Source: Glacieibacterium sp965200405 (GTDB lineage Bacteria; Pseudomonadota; Alphaproteobacteria; Sphingomonadales; Sphingomonadaceae). Taken from it: DNA of 64,000 nt. The notes under the pieces are model-generated. The model worked only from the letters and a program-made list of their open reading frames with translations, was not told the DNA's origin and did not search any database. Made by a program: the position numbers and the translations under genes. Positions 36,794 through 45,724 of the stretch are shown in pieces. Within the stretch, counting starts at the first letter, position 1; every line of letters begins with the position of its first letter. The stretch spans positions 3,286,001 to 3,350,000 of the forward strand of contig NZ_OZ241356.1 of assembly GCF_965200405.1 (NCBI RefSeq). The letters are read 5' to 3'.

Positions 36794-37072
36794 CTAGTCC
36801 GTGGACGGCGGCCCGGTGGACGCCGAGACATCGTCGTCGCGACCGCTGCGTTCGCTGTAAAAACCCAGCGCCATCAGGCCGGCACCGAGGACGACGGAGA
36901 CGAACACGCCGCCGATCACCGCGACGAGCATCGAGGTGGTGATGATCCCGGCATTCGCCAGGTAGAACACCGCCGACGCGACCATCAGGATGCCGACGAT
37001 CGACACCCCGACCAGCATCTTGATCAGCTTGCCCTTGGCCGTCGCTCGCTCAGCTTGGGAAATCGGTTCCAT
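36794..37072 (-). CDS. Small two-helix membrane protein
   Basis: A 92-residue protein with two hydrophobic segments (LVGVSIVGILMVASAVFYLA; LVAVIGGVFVSVVLGAGLMAL) and a charged tail. The ATG at 37070-37072 follows AGAGGAG. Similar short proteins occur next to housekeeping genes in sphingomonads. Function unknown. It converges on astB. Confidence 0.7.
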   Translation of the reverse strand: MEPISQAERATAKGKLIKMLVGVSIVGILMVASAVFYLANAGIITTSMLVAVIGGVFVSVVLGAGLMALGFYSERSGRDDDVSASTGPPSTD

Positions 37073-37153
37073 GCTTGGCTCCTCTGGGTCGTTGCCTAGG
37101 CGCAATATGGGGCCGATGTAACCATATTACCGAAACGATCTCTCAGACCGGGA

Positions 37154-37759
37154 TCAGAGTAGCGCCTTCCATGCGGCAAGGGCTGCCCGGTATTTGCGTT
37201 CGGTGCGGTCGAGCTTGTCCTGCAAGGCTGCTGCTGCCTTGGCCTGAGCTTGTTCGAACTGCCGGCGCTCGAGCTGCAGGGCCTGTTCGCGCGCGTCGAG
37301 GTCGCGGCGTTTGGAGGCCGCCGCCTTGGTCGCCGCATCGAGCGCCTGGCGGGCGGCGACCACATGGTCGTCGCCGGGCTTGGGTGGGCGCGGCTTGGGT
37401 GCCGGCTTCGGCTTCGGCTTGGGCTTCAGGGCCGGTTTGGGCTTCGGTTCCGGCTCCGGCTTCTGACGCGGCGCCGCACTGGCCTCGGGCGGTTCAGGCG
37501 GCGGCTCCTCGACCTTGTCGGGCAGGCTGGCGATCTGCTCCGCCGCGGTGGCGCGCAGGCGTCGGATCACCTCACCGGGCCGGGCCAGCGGTTCCTTGGT
37601 CAACGCGCTGTCGGTGACGACCTCTGCCTCGCCGGTGCCGAACAGGTCGTGGCCGCTGCCCCAGGCCTTCAGCGCCGCCTTCTGGCTCGACGCCGCGACA
37701 TAGGCATCGTGAAATCCGATCGGGGTCCGATAGACCTTCAGCGGTGCGGATCGCGCCAT
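37154..37759 (-). CDS. TolA-like proline/lysine-rich hypothetical protein
   Basis: A 201-residue protein in three parts. An N-terminal ~80 residues (MARSAPLKVYRTPIGFHDAYVA) is compact. A central Pro-Lys/Pro-Glu repeat (KPKPKPKPAPKPRPPKP) follows, then a basic coiled coil (REQALQLERRQFEQAQAKAAAAL). The resemblance to TolA is compositional only; no transmembrane anchor is seen. The ATG at 37757-37759 has GGGGA nearby. Function unknown. Confidence 0.65.
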   Translation of the reverse strand: MARSAPLKVYRTPIGFHDAYVAASSQKAALKAWGSGHDLFGTGEAEVVTDSALTKEPLARPGEVIRRLRATAAEQIASLPDKVEEPPPEPPEASAAPRQKPEPEPKPKPALKPKPKPKPAPKPRPPKPGDDHVVAARQALDAATKAAASKRRDLDAREQALQLERRQFEQAQAKAAAALQDKLDRTERKYRAALAAWKALL

Positions 37760-37946
37760 TTCCCCATCATCCACGCAGCCGGGGCCGCGGTCCAGCATGC
37801 ACTCGCCCGGCGACTTGCGAACGCCGTTGCGGAACCGTGTCGGGCAGCCCGGTGTTTGTCCGAAAGAGGACGCTTCTGCATTGCAGCAAATGTGACGTCC
37901 AGAGCTGGCGGAGCGGGCTGCCGGAACCACTTAGACGGCGGAGCCC

Positions 37947-38924
37947 ATGACCGATGACGACGGCCTGATGACCATCACCACCCAGACACCCGCCGTACGC
38001 GAGGCCGAAAAGCGCGTGCTCGCCGCCGAGCTGTCCGCCGAAAAGCGCGTCACCGTCATCGTCAATACCCGCTCGCGCAAGGGCCGCAAGCTGTTCGACC
38101 ATGCCTGCAAGCTGTTCTCCGAAGCCGGCTTCACCCTCGACGCGACCTATGCGGTGCCCGACCCCAAGGAACTCGACACGACGGTCTGCAGGGCGATCGA
38201 GGCGGGCGCTCAGCTGGTCGCGGTCGGCGGCGGCGACGGGACGCTAAGCTCGGTATCGCGGCACTTCGTCGGCAAGCCCGTGGTGTTCGGCGTGCTGCCG
38301 CTCGGCACGGCCAACAGCTTTGCCCGGACGTTGGGTATCCCGCAGGACCTGAAGGGCGCGATCGACGTGCTGGCGACCGGACGCGTCGCCGACATCGACC
38401 TGGGCAAGGTCGGCGACCGCTATTTCACCAATGCCGCCGCGATCGGCCTGCCCGCGATGATCGGCGAGACGGTGCCACACGGGCTGAAGGCAGTCCTCGG
38501 CCGGATCGGCTATTTCGGCTGGGCGCTGTACAGCCTGGCGCGGTTCAAGCCGTTCCACTGCACGCTGATCGAGAACGGCACGGAAAAGCATTTCGAGGCG
38601 CTGGAGGTGCGGATCAGCAACGGCACGCATCTGGGCGGGCTGGAGGTCGCGGCGGAAGCCAGCCTCGAGAGTCTCGACCTGACCATCCAGGTCGTCACCG
38701 GTCGCAACGGCTGGACGCTGGCGAAAAGCTGGGCGCTGAGCGCCGCCGGGCGCCAGGGCGGCGAAGCGCTGGTCTCGTTGCGCACCAAGGGCCTGCGCAT
38801 CGTCACCGATCCACCGATGAGCGTGTCGATCGACGGCGAGGTCATGGCCAAGACGCCGATCGAAGTGTCCGTGGCGCGGCAGGTGCTCAAGCTGATGGTC
38901 CCGCACGAAGCGGACATCCATTAG
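37947..38924 (+). CDS. Diacylglycerol kinase-like lipid kinase
   Basis: A 325-residue DAGK-catalytic-domain protein (YegS/DgkB type). VNTRSRKG, the nucleotide-binding VGGGDGTLS and LPLGTANSFARTL are diagnostic; the C-terminal half forms the beta-sandwich (SVSIDGEV). It phosphorylates a membrane lipid whose identity is unclear. ATG 37947 has GGAG upstream. It converges on a metallophosphoesterase and a PAP2 phosphatase. Confidence 0.93.
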   Translation: MTDDDGLMTITTQTPAVREAEKRVLAAELSAEKRVTVIVNTRSRKGRKLFDHACKLFSEAGFTLDATYAVPDPKELDTTVCRAIEAGAQLVAVGGGDGTLSSVSRHFVGKPVVFGVLPLGTANSFARTLGIPQDLKGAIDVLATGRVADIDLGKVGDRYFTNAAAIGLPAMIGETVPHGLKAVLGRIGYFGWALYSLARFKPFHCTLIENGTEKHFEALEVRISNGTHLGGLEVAAEASLESLDLTIQVVTGRNGWTLAKSWALSAAGRQGGEALVSLRTKGLRIVTDPPMSVSIDGEVMAKTPIEVSVARQVLKLMVPHEADIH

Positions 38925-38933
38925 GACCGGACG

Positions 38934-39761
38934 CTAAGGCCGGGGTTCCGCCGCCCAGACGCCGTCGACAAGCCGGTGGCGCTCGACACGAACGGTCTCG
39001 AATGCCTCGGTCGTCCGTGCCCTGACTTCGATCTCGGCGCTGCCCGGGCTGGTGCGGATGAGATTGTAGCTGTTCGCCTCGCCGCGCACCCGGGTCGAGG
39101 TGGCGGTGCCGGCCTGCACCACCAGTACCGCGCCGTTGGCCGCGCGGAAGGTCGCTGCCGAGCCGGTGAAGCTGCGGTGATGATGCCCCGCGAGCAGCAT
39201 CTCGACCCCCGCGACACTCGCCGCGTCCAACGCGCGGCGGGCGCGGCCCGCCGCCTTGAGGCTGGCGCCGTCCTCGCCCCAGGGCAGTTCGACCAGCGGG
39301 TGATGGGTGACCAGCACGCGCGCCGCCTCGGGATCGGCATCGCCGAACGCCGCGGCGATAGCCTCGATCTGGTCGCGCGAGACGCGGCCGTCGCTCCAGG
39401 TCAGCGAGCGCGCCGTGTTGATGCCGACCACCGCCAGCCCGGGCGCGACGAAGCGCGGCGCCAGGTCGGGCGTGATGTAGCGCCGGTAGCGCCGCAGCGG
39501 GCTGAGGAAGCGCCGAGCCACGTCGTACAGCGGCACGTCGTGGTTGCCCGGCACCGCCAGCCACGGCAGGCCCAGCGCCTCGATCTCCACCAGGAATGCG
39601 TGCGCCAGCCGGAACTGCGAGCGCTTGGCGCGCTGGGTGAAGTCACCACTGATCACCACCAGCGTCGGTTGCAGTTCCTTCAGGTCGGCGAGGATCGCGT
39701 CTACCGCGCCCGGGTCGTGACGGCCGAAATGGACATCGGAGAGGTGCGCGATTGAGGGCAA
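38934..39761 (-). CDS. Calcineurin-like metallophosphoesterase
   Basis: A 275-residue metallophosphoesterase with all family metal motifs: SDVHFG, SGDFTQR, PGNHD and GHHH. It could act on cyclic nucleotides, phospholipid head groups or pyrophosphates. The TTG at 39759-39761 is the start, chosen because AAGGAG lies 6 nt upstream. It follows the PAP2 gene by 9 nt. Confidence 0.93.
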   Translation of the reverse strand: MPSIAHLSDVHFGRHDPGAVDAILADLKELQPTLVVISGDFTQRAKRSQFRLAHAFLVEIEALGLPWLAVPGNHDVPLYDVARRFLSPLRRYRRYITPDLAPRFVAPGLAVVGINTARSLTWSDGRVSRDQIEAIAAAFGDADPEAARVLVTHHPLVELPWGEDGASLKAAGRARRALDAASVAGVEMLLAGHHHRSFTGSAATFRAANGAVLVVQAGTATSTRVRGEANSYNLIRTSPGSAEIEVRARTTEAFETVRVERHRLVDGVWAAEPRP

Positions 39762-39770
39762 GACGGCTCC

Positions 39771-40484
39771 TTACTTCGGCGCCGGCGGTTCGATCTCCCG
39801 GCGGCGTTCGAGGCTCAACGCAAGAGTCCAGATCAGCGTTGCAAACGCCGCGCCCGCCAGCCAGCCGGCCAGTACGTCGGACGGATAATGCACGCCGAGG
39901 TAGATGCGCGAGATGCCCAGCCCGGTGGTCATGAAGATCGCGACGCCGTGAATGTACCGCTGAACCCGCCGGTCGGTGGCGGAGCGCGCCAGGATCAGCC
40001 CGATGGTCAGGTAGATCACCGCGGAGTTCAGCGCATGGCCGCTGGGAAAGCTGAGGTTCGTGACCTGGACCAGGTGCGGCACGACGTCGGGGCGTGGCCG
40101 CGCGAAGAACGCCTTGAGCACGCCGCCGATGACCGAGCCGGAGATTGCCGCGCCGCTGAGGAACAGGGCGGTCCGATAGCGCCGCGCGGCGATCAAATAG
40201 CCCGCGGCGGCGATGGTCACCAGCGTCAGTCCGGTAACGTCGCCGAAGCCGGTGAAGTCGATCATCGCGCGCTTCAGCCACGCAGGGCCGATCGGCACCG
40301 ACAGGTCATCGGCGTGGCGCAGCGCCAGCAACAGCCAGCGGTCGTAGAAAAAGCTTTCGCCCTCCCTCACTTCCGATCCGAGCCGGACGAAGACCAACAG
40401 GGCGCAGGCGATCGCGACGAAGACTTGGAAGGGACGCAGCTCCTGCCAGGCGGCGGCGATCCGTGAGCGGGGCGGTGCGGTCAT
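39771..40484 (-). CDS. PAP2 family lipid phosphatase
   Basis: A 237-residue membrane phosphatase with about five hydrophobic segments. The three PAP2 signatures are KAFFARPRP, SFPSGHALN and SRIYLGVHYPSDV, so the catalytic His and Asp are kept. It may dephosphorylate phosphatidate or undecaprenyl diphosphate. It heads a two-gene operon with the metallophosphoesterase. Confidence 0.94.
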   Translation of the reverse strand: MTAPPRSRIAAAWQELRPFQVFVAIACALLVFVRLGSEVREGESFFYDRWLLLALRHADDLSVPIGPAWLKRAMIDFTGFGDVTGLTLVTIAAAGYLIAARRYRTALFLSGAAISGSVIGGVLKAFFARPRPDVVPHLVQVTNLSFPSGHALNSAVIYLTIGLILARSATDRRVQRYIHGVAIFMTTGLGISRIYLGVHYPSDVLAGWLAGAAFATLIWTLALSLERRREIEPPAPK

Positions 40485-40614
40485 CCGACTGCCCTAAACG
40501 CCTGCGCCCTGCCCCGCAATCAACGGTCAAATCGCTTCCCCCGGCGGGCGTTGTTGCCAGGTTGCAGGGTTCGAGCGTTAGCCTTACTGAGCGCGTAATC
40601 GACGCGAGTATGTG

Positions 40615-42321
40615 ATGGCTTTCAGTAACGACACGGTCGGCACCGCCGGCCTGCCCAAGACGCCGACCGGCATATCAGGCTTCGACGAGGTGCTGCTCGG
40701 CGGCCTGCCTACCGGGCGCCCGACCCTGCTGTGCGGCAGCGCGGGTTGCGGCAAGACGCTGTTCGCAATGACCTTCCTGATCAACGGTGCGCTGGCCGGC
40801 GAGCCGGGCGTGTTCCTGAGCTTCGAGGAGCGCGCCGAGGATCTGGCGATCAACGTCGCCTCGCTCGGGGTCGACGTCGACAGCCTGATCGCCAGCCGCC
40901 TGCTCGCCATCGACCATGTCCATGTCGAGCGCGCCGAGATCGAGGAGAGCGGCGAGTACGACCTCGAGGGGCTGTTCGTCCGTCTCGGCTATGCGATCGA
41001 CAGCATCGGCGCCAAGCGCGTCGTGCTGGACACGATCGAGGCGCTGTTCAGCGGCTTCACCGACGAGGCGGTGCTGCGTTCCGAGCTGCGCCGGCTGTTC
41101 GCCTGGCTGAAGGATCGCAAGGTCACCGCGATCATCACCGGCGAGCGCGGTGACGGCCAGCTGACGCGCTACGGCATCGAGGAATATGTCTCCGACTGCG
41201 TCGTCCTGCTCGACAACCGCGTCGTCGACCAGGTCACGACGCGCCGCCTGCGCGTGGTCAAGTATCGGGGCTCGGCACATGGCACCAACGAATATCCGTT
41301 CCTGATCGACGGGCGCGGCATCAGCGTGTTGCCGATCACCTCGGCCGGGTTGAGCCACAAGGTCTCGTCGGAGACCGTGCCGACCGGGGTGCCGGGGCTG
41401 GACGCGATGCTCGGCGTCGGCGGCTTCTTCAAGGGCGCCAGCGTCCTCGTCTCGGGCCTGGCCGGTACCGGCAAGTCGACATTCGGCGCTTCGTTCGTCA
41501 ACGCCGCCTGTGCCCGCGGCGAACGCGCGCTGTATTTCGCTTTCGAAGAGTCGCCCGAGCAGGTGGTTCGCAACATGCTGTCGGTCGGCATCGACCTGCA
41601 GCCGCATCTCGACAAGGACCTGCTGCGCTTCGAAAGCGCGCGGCCTAGCCTGTTCGGGCTGGAGATGCACCTGGCGCGGATGAACCGCGACATCCACGAG
41701 TTCGCGCCGTCCGCCATCGTCGTCGATCCGATCTCGGCGTTCCGCGGCCCGGAGAGCGAGATCCACGCGACGCTGCTGCGGCTGGTCGACATCTGCAAGG
41801 TCGCGGGCATCACGACGATGTTCACCAGCCTGTCGTCGGCTGGCGATAACATGTCCGAGACCGACCGGGGCATCTCGTCGCTGATGGACAGTTGGCTGTC
41901 GCTGATCGACCTGGAGGCCAATGGCGAGCGCAACCGCGTGCTGTACGTGCTGAAGTCGCGCGGCATGGATCACAGCAAGCAGCTTCGCGAGTACCGGCTG
42001 ACCGGCGATGGCATCCAGTTGATCGAAGCCTATGCCGGGCCGGACGGCGTCCTGACCGGGGCGGCGCGGATGGCGCAGGAAGCACGCGAGCGCGACGCCA
42101 GCCTGAGCCGCGAACAGGACCACGAACGCCGCCGCCGCCTCGGCGCCCGCCACCGTGCCGCCGTCGAGCGCCAGATCGCCGACCTTCGTGCCCAGTTGGA
42201 GGACGATGATTTCGAAGGCGAGCTGGTCGAGGGCGAGGCGAACACGCGCGAAGGTGGCTACGCCGCCGACCGGACCGCGATGGCGGTCAGCCGCGACATG
42301 CGTTCGAGCGGAGACCGATGA
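40615..42321 (+). CDS. kaiC: KaiC-type circadian clock ATPase
   Basis: A ~568-residue protein with two RecA-like ATPase halves. Walker A motifs are GSAGCGKT near residue 42 and GLAGTGKS near 282, and tandem catalytic Glu pairs occur in SFEERAED and AFEESPEQ. The double phosphorylation site of cyanobacterial KaiC (Ser-Thr) appears as Ser-Ser in RGISSLMDSW, near residues 421-422. A charged C-terminal extension of ~90 residues follows. The start is ATG 40615 or the GTG just before it. The stop overlaps kaiB (ATGA). Confidence 0.95.
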   Translation: MAFSNDTVGTAGLPKTPTGISGFDEVLLGGLPTGRPTLLCGSAGCGKTLFAMTFLINGALAGEPGVFLSFEERAEDLAINVASLGVDVDSLIASRLLAIDHVHVERAEIEESGEYDLEGLFVRLGYAIDSIGAKRVVLDTIEALFSGFTDEAVLRSELRRLFAWLKDRKVTAIITGERGDGQLTRYGIEEYVSDCVVLLDNRVVDQVTTRRLRVVKYRGSAHGTNEYPFLIDGRGISVLPITSAGLSHKVSSETVPTGVPGLDAMLGVGGFFKGASVLVSGLAGTGKSTFGASFVNAACARGERALYFAFEESPEQVVRNMLSVGIDLQPHLDKDLLRFESARPSLFGLEMHLARMNRDIHEFAPSAIVVDPISAFRGPESEIHATLLRLVDICKVAGITTMFTSLSSAGDNMSETDRGISSLMDSWLSLIDLEANGERNRVLYVLKSRGMDHSKQLREYRLTGDGIQLIEAYAGPDGVLTGAARMAQEARERDASLSREQDHERRRRLGARHRAAVERQIADLRAQLEDDDFEGELVEGEANTREGGYAADRTAMAVSRDMRSSGDR

Positions 42322-42671
42322 TGATCGAGCCGATCTCGAACGAGCCGGTACCCCCGGAGGAGCTGCTGCCCGCCGGCGATCCCGCCAAGCATTACAATTT
42401 GCGCCTCTACATCGCCGGGCAGACGCCCAAGTCGCTGACTGCGATCGCCAATCTCAGGAAGTTGGCGGAGGATAACATCGCCGGGCACTACACGATCGAG
42501 GTCATCGACCTGCTGGTCAATCCGCAGCTCGCGGCCGGCGACCAGATCCTGGCCGTGCCGACGCTGGTCCGCCACCTGCCGCCGCCGCTGAAAAGAATTA
42601 TCGGAACACTTTCGGATACGGAACGTGTTCTCGTGGGTTTAGATATCGTGCCGATCAACCCAGCTCGATAA
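42318..42671 (+). CDS. kaiB: KaiB, first copy
   Basis: A 117-residue KaiB with a ~25-residue N-terminal extension before the thioredoxin-like core (YNLRLYIAGQTPKSLTAIANL, then VPTLVRHLPPPLKRIIG). KaiB binds KaiC and, in cyanobacteria, switches fold during the cycle. It starts in the kaiC stop overlap and its TAA overlaps the next ATG (TAATG). The last ~25 codons are AT-rich, with rare AGA and TTA, unlike the same peptide in the second copy. Confidence 0.95.
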   Translation: MMIEPISNEPVPPEELLPAGDPAKHYNLRLYIAGQTPKSLTAIANLRKLAEDNIAGHYTIEVIDLLVNPQLAAGDQILAVPTLVRHLPPPLKRIIGTLSDTERVLVGLDIVPINPAR

Positions 42672-42985
42672 TGACCGCCGATGTGGACGACTCTCTCGTC
42701 GACCTGCCGCGATATCACCTGCGGCTGTTCGTGACCGGCGCGACGATGCGGTCGCAACACGCCATCGCCAACATGAAGCGGATCTGCGAGGACCGGCTCA
42801 AGGACCGCTACGAACTCGAAGTGATCGACGTCTACGAGAACCCCGAGGCGACCCGCGATTACCAGATCGTCGCGACGCCGACGCTGGTCAAGGTGCTGCC
42901 CGAGCCGCTGCGGCGGATCATCGGGGACCTGTCCGACACCGAGCGCGTTCTCGCCGGCCTCGCCCTGGATCCGATCCGGATTTAA
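42671..42985 (+). CDS. kaiB: KaiB, second copy
   Basis: A 104-residue KaiB paralogue (YHLRLFVTGATMRSQHAIANM, TPTLVKVLPEPLRRIIG). It overlaps the first copy by one base and precedes the histidine kinase by 4 nt. The two copies share the core fold but only about half of their residues, so this is an old duplication or a heterologous pair. They may bind different KaiC or kinase partners. Confidence 0.95.
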   Translation: MTADVDDSLVDLPRYHLRLFVTGATMRSQHAIANMKRICEDRLKDRYELEVIDVYENPEATRDYQIVATPTLVKVLPEPLRRIIGDLSDTERVLAGLALDPIRI

Positions 42986-42989
42986 GCCT

Positions 42990-45428
42990 TTGACCGACTC
43001 CCAGATCCGCGACCTCGAGGATCAACTCTCCGAAGCGCTGGCGACCATCGATGCGATCCGCAACGGTGAAGTCGATGCCGTGGTCGTCGGCGGGCCCGAG
43101 GGGCAGCGGGTGTTCACGCTCGACAATGTCGATCGCCCGTACCGCGTCATCATCGAGCAGATGCAGGAAGGCGCCGTCACCCTCGGCTCGGACGGGCTGA
43201 TCCTGTATTGCAACCGGCGGTTTGCCGAGCTGGTGGAGCTTCAGCCCCAGCAGCTGATCGGCACGATGATCGGGACGCTGATCGCCGACACCGGGCTGCT
43301 GCTGGCGGCGCTGGAGCGCGGCGGCACGGTCGAGACCGAACTCATGGCGCCGCGGCGGCGGGTGCCGATCAACCTGTCGATCGTCCAGCTGGCGGGCGAG
43401 GCCGATGCATCCTTGCGCTGCGCGGTGGTCACCGACCTGACGCAGGTCAAGGCGCGCCAGGCCGAAGCGCTGGCCGCCCGCGACCGGCTGGCGACCGAGA
43501 TCGTCGAGCGCCGCGCCGCCGAAGACGGCCTGGAGTTCGCGCTCGGCGCCGCCGACATGGGCAGCTTCGATATCGACCTGGCGACGCACGCCACCCGCCG
43601 GTCCGAGCGGCATGACATGATCTTCGGCTATCCCGACGGCATCGCCGACTGGACGCTGGAGTGCAAGCTGGCGCGCATCGTCGATGAGGAGCGCGAGGCC
43701 GTGGCGGCGCAGTTTGCCAGGGCCGAGATCACCGGGGTGCTGGAAACCGAGAACCGCATCCGCCGCGCCGATGGCGAGATCCGCTGGGTTCACATGAAGG
43801 GCCGGACGGTGAAGTCCGGTGGCAAGGCGGTGCGGATCGCCGGGGTCATCACCGACATCACCGAGCGCCGTGCCTTCGACGAGCAGGTCCGCCAGATCCA
43901 GAAGATGGACGCCGTCGGCCAGCTGACCGGCGGCATCGCGCATGATTTCAACAATTTGCTGACGATCATCGTCGGCAACATGGACATGGCCGGACGCGCG
44001 CTCGACAACGCCGATACCGCGCGGGCGCAGCGTGCCGTCGGCAACGCGCTGAAGGGCGCCGAGCGCGCCGCCGTCCTGACCCAGCGCCTGCTCGCCTTTT
44101 CACGCCGCACGCCGCTGGAGCCGCGGACCGTCGATGTCAGCCGGCTGGTGACGGGCATGGCGGATTTGCTCGGCCGCTCGCTCGGCGAGACGATCCAGCT
44201 GGAGACGGTAAACGGGGCCGGCCTGTGGCGCGTCGAGGCCGACCCGAACCAGCTGGAAAACGCGCTGCTCAACCTGGCGGTCAATGCCCGCGACGCGATG
44301 CCGGGCGGCGGCAAGCTGACCATCGAGACGCAGAACACGCGGATCGACGAGGATTATTCGGCGACCCATGCCGAGGTCTCGCCCGGGCAATATGTCTCGA
44401 TCGCGGTGTCGGACACCGGCAGCGGCATGCCGCCGGAGGTCATCGCCCGCGCCTTCGATCCGTTCTTCACGACCAAGGAAGTCGGCAAGGGCACCGGCCT
44501 CGGGCTCAGCCAGGTCTATGGCTACGTCAAGCAGACCGGCGGCCACGTCCAGATCTACTCGGAGCCCGGCCAGGGTACGACGATCCGCATCTACCTGCCG
44601 CGCACCGCGAGCGAGGACGTCGCGGCGCCCGAGACGCGGCGCGCCGACGCCGAGCGTGGCGAAGCGACCGAGACGATCCTGGTGGTCGAGGACGACGACG
44701 AGGTCCGCACCTATACCGTCGAAAGCCTGCGCGAGCTCGGCTACCGCGTGCTGGAGGCGCATGACGGGCCATCGGCGCTGAGCCTGCTCGACCGGCAGGA
44801 GCATCCGATCAGCCTGTTGTTCACCGACGTCGTCATGCCCGGCGTGTCGGGGCGCGAGTTGCAGGAAGCCGCGCTGCTGCGCCAGTCGCAGTTGAAAGTG
44901 CTGTTCACCACCGGCTATGCGCGAAGTGCGATCGTCCACGGCGGCCGCCTCGATGCCGGCGTCGAACTGCTGCCCAAGCCGTTCACCTATGCCGAGCTCG
45001 CCGCCAAGATCCGTAACGTCCTCGACAAGGGCAACCGCAAGCGCGTGCTGGTCGTCGATGGCGACGCCTCGGCACGGGCCGCCGCCGTTGCCGTAGCCGC
45101 CGAACTCGGCCTGAGCTGCGACGTCGCCAGCACGGTCCGCGAAGGTCTCAGCCGCCTGCGCGCCGCGGGCGGGGACTATGACGCGACGCTGCTCGATATC
45201 CGCCTGCTGGCCCGGCGCATCGAGGACCTGATCGAGGAGTTCCGCACGTTCCGCCGCGACCTGCCGATCGTCGTCGCGGCACCGGACGACGTCGCCGGTC
45301 TCGAAGCCCGCTTCCGCGACGATCCGTGCGTTACGATCCTGGCGGCACCCTTCACCTCGACGGACCTGCACGCGGCACTGTCGTACCTCAAGCTCAACTG
45401 CCTGGCGATCGATACGCGCAAGGACTGA
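42990..45428 (+). CDS. PAS-PAS hybrid histidine kinase with two REC domains
   Basis: An 812-residue sensor kinase. An N-terminal coiled region leads to two PAS/PAC modules (~50-155 and ~180-295). A HisKA domain carries phospho-acceptor His318 in GGIAHDFNN, and an HATPase domain ~410-545 has N, G1 and G2 boxes. REC1 is complete (Asp613, Lys663). REC2 keeps Asp736 but has Ala786 where the conserved Lys should be. The TTG at 42990 is the only fitting start. It is probably the output or input kinase of the Kai genes upstream. Confidence 0.93.
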   Translation: MTDSQIRDLEDQLSEALATIDAIRNGEVDAVVVGGPEGQRVFTLDNVDRPYRVIIEQMQEGAVTLGSDGLILYCNRRFAELVELQPQQLIGTMIGTLIADTGLLLAALERGGTVETELMAPRRRVPINLSIVQLAGEADASLRCAVVTDLTQVKARQAEALAARDRLATEIVERRAAEDGLEFALGAADMGSFDIDLATHATRRSERHDMIFGYPDGIADWTLECKLARIVDEEREAVAAQFARAEITGVLETENRIRRADGEIRWVHMKGRTVKSGGKAVRIAGVITDITERRAFDEQVRQIQKMDAVGQLTGGIAHDFNNLLTIIVGNMDMAGRALDNADTARAQRAVGNALKGAERAAVLTQRLLAFSRRTPLEPRTVDVSRLVTGMADLLGRSLGETIQLETVNGAGLWRVEADPNQLENALLNLAVNARDAMPGGGKLTIETQNTRIDEDYSATHAEVSPGQYVSIAVSDTGSGMPPEVIARAFDPFFTTKEVGKGTGLGLSQVYGYVKQTGGHVQIYSEPGQGTTIRIYLPRTASEDVAAPETRRADAERGEATETILVVEDDDEVRTYTVESLRELGYRVLEAHDGPSALSLLDRQEHPISLLFTDVVMPGVSGRELQEAALLRQSQLKVLFTTGYARSAIVHGGRLDAGVELLPKPFTYAELAAKIRNVLDKGNRKRVLVVDGDASARAAAVAVAAELGLSCDVASTVREGLSRLRAAGGDYDATLLDIRLLARRIEDLIEEFRTFRRDLPIVVAAPDDVAGLEARFRDDPCVTILAAPFTSTDLHAALSYLKLNCLAIDTRKD

Positions 45429-45724
45429 CCGTTCAGTGGCCGAAATATCGACTGGGCTGATCCAAGTTTTTCCCAGAGTTAACTCGCCGATCCCGATTGC
45501 GGCGTGACGAAGCAGAAATCTTCCTTGCCCGGCGATCTTGCCCAACCCAATAGTCGGATTACCATTTTACTATAGTGGCCGCTCCCGACAGCCTCCGTTG
45601 TAGCCCTTGTCGACAGCCCGTTTCGCGTGTGACGATGACGGAATTGGATCGTTGCTGTATCGTTTAACGCTGTAAACCTGCCCTCTTCTGTGTGAAAGTG
45701 CCGCCAGGTACGGGTGGGGGAATC
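45429..45724. other. AT-rich intergenic region before the T6SS relic
   Basis: 296 bp between the Kai-operon kinase and the vgrG fragment. It is clearly less GC-rich than the flanking genes. No gene or strong hairpin is seen. It may hold the old vgrG promoter; GGTGGGGG precedes its ATG. Confidence 0.55.

Noticed and set aside
37154..37759. True TolA of the Tol-Pal system
   Set aside because: There is no N-terminal membrane anchor or TolA C-terminal domain, and no tol-pal genes nearby; the likeness is only Pro/Lys composition.
37810..37860. GGAAC with a downstream GTGTTT as an EcfG-type stress promoter of the lipid kinase
   Set aside because: The -10 part does not match CGTT at the right spacing, so the match is too weak to list.
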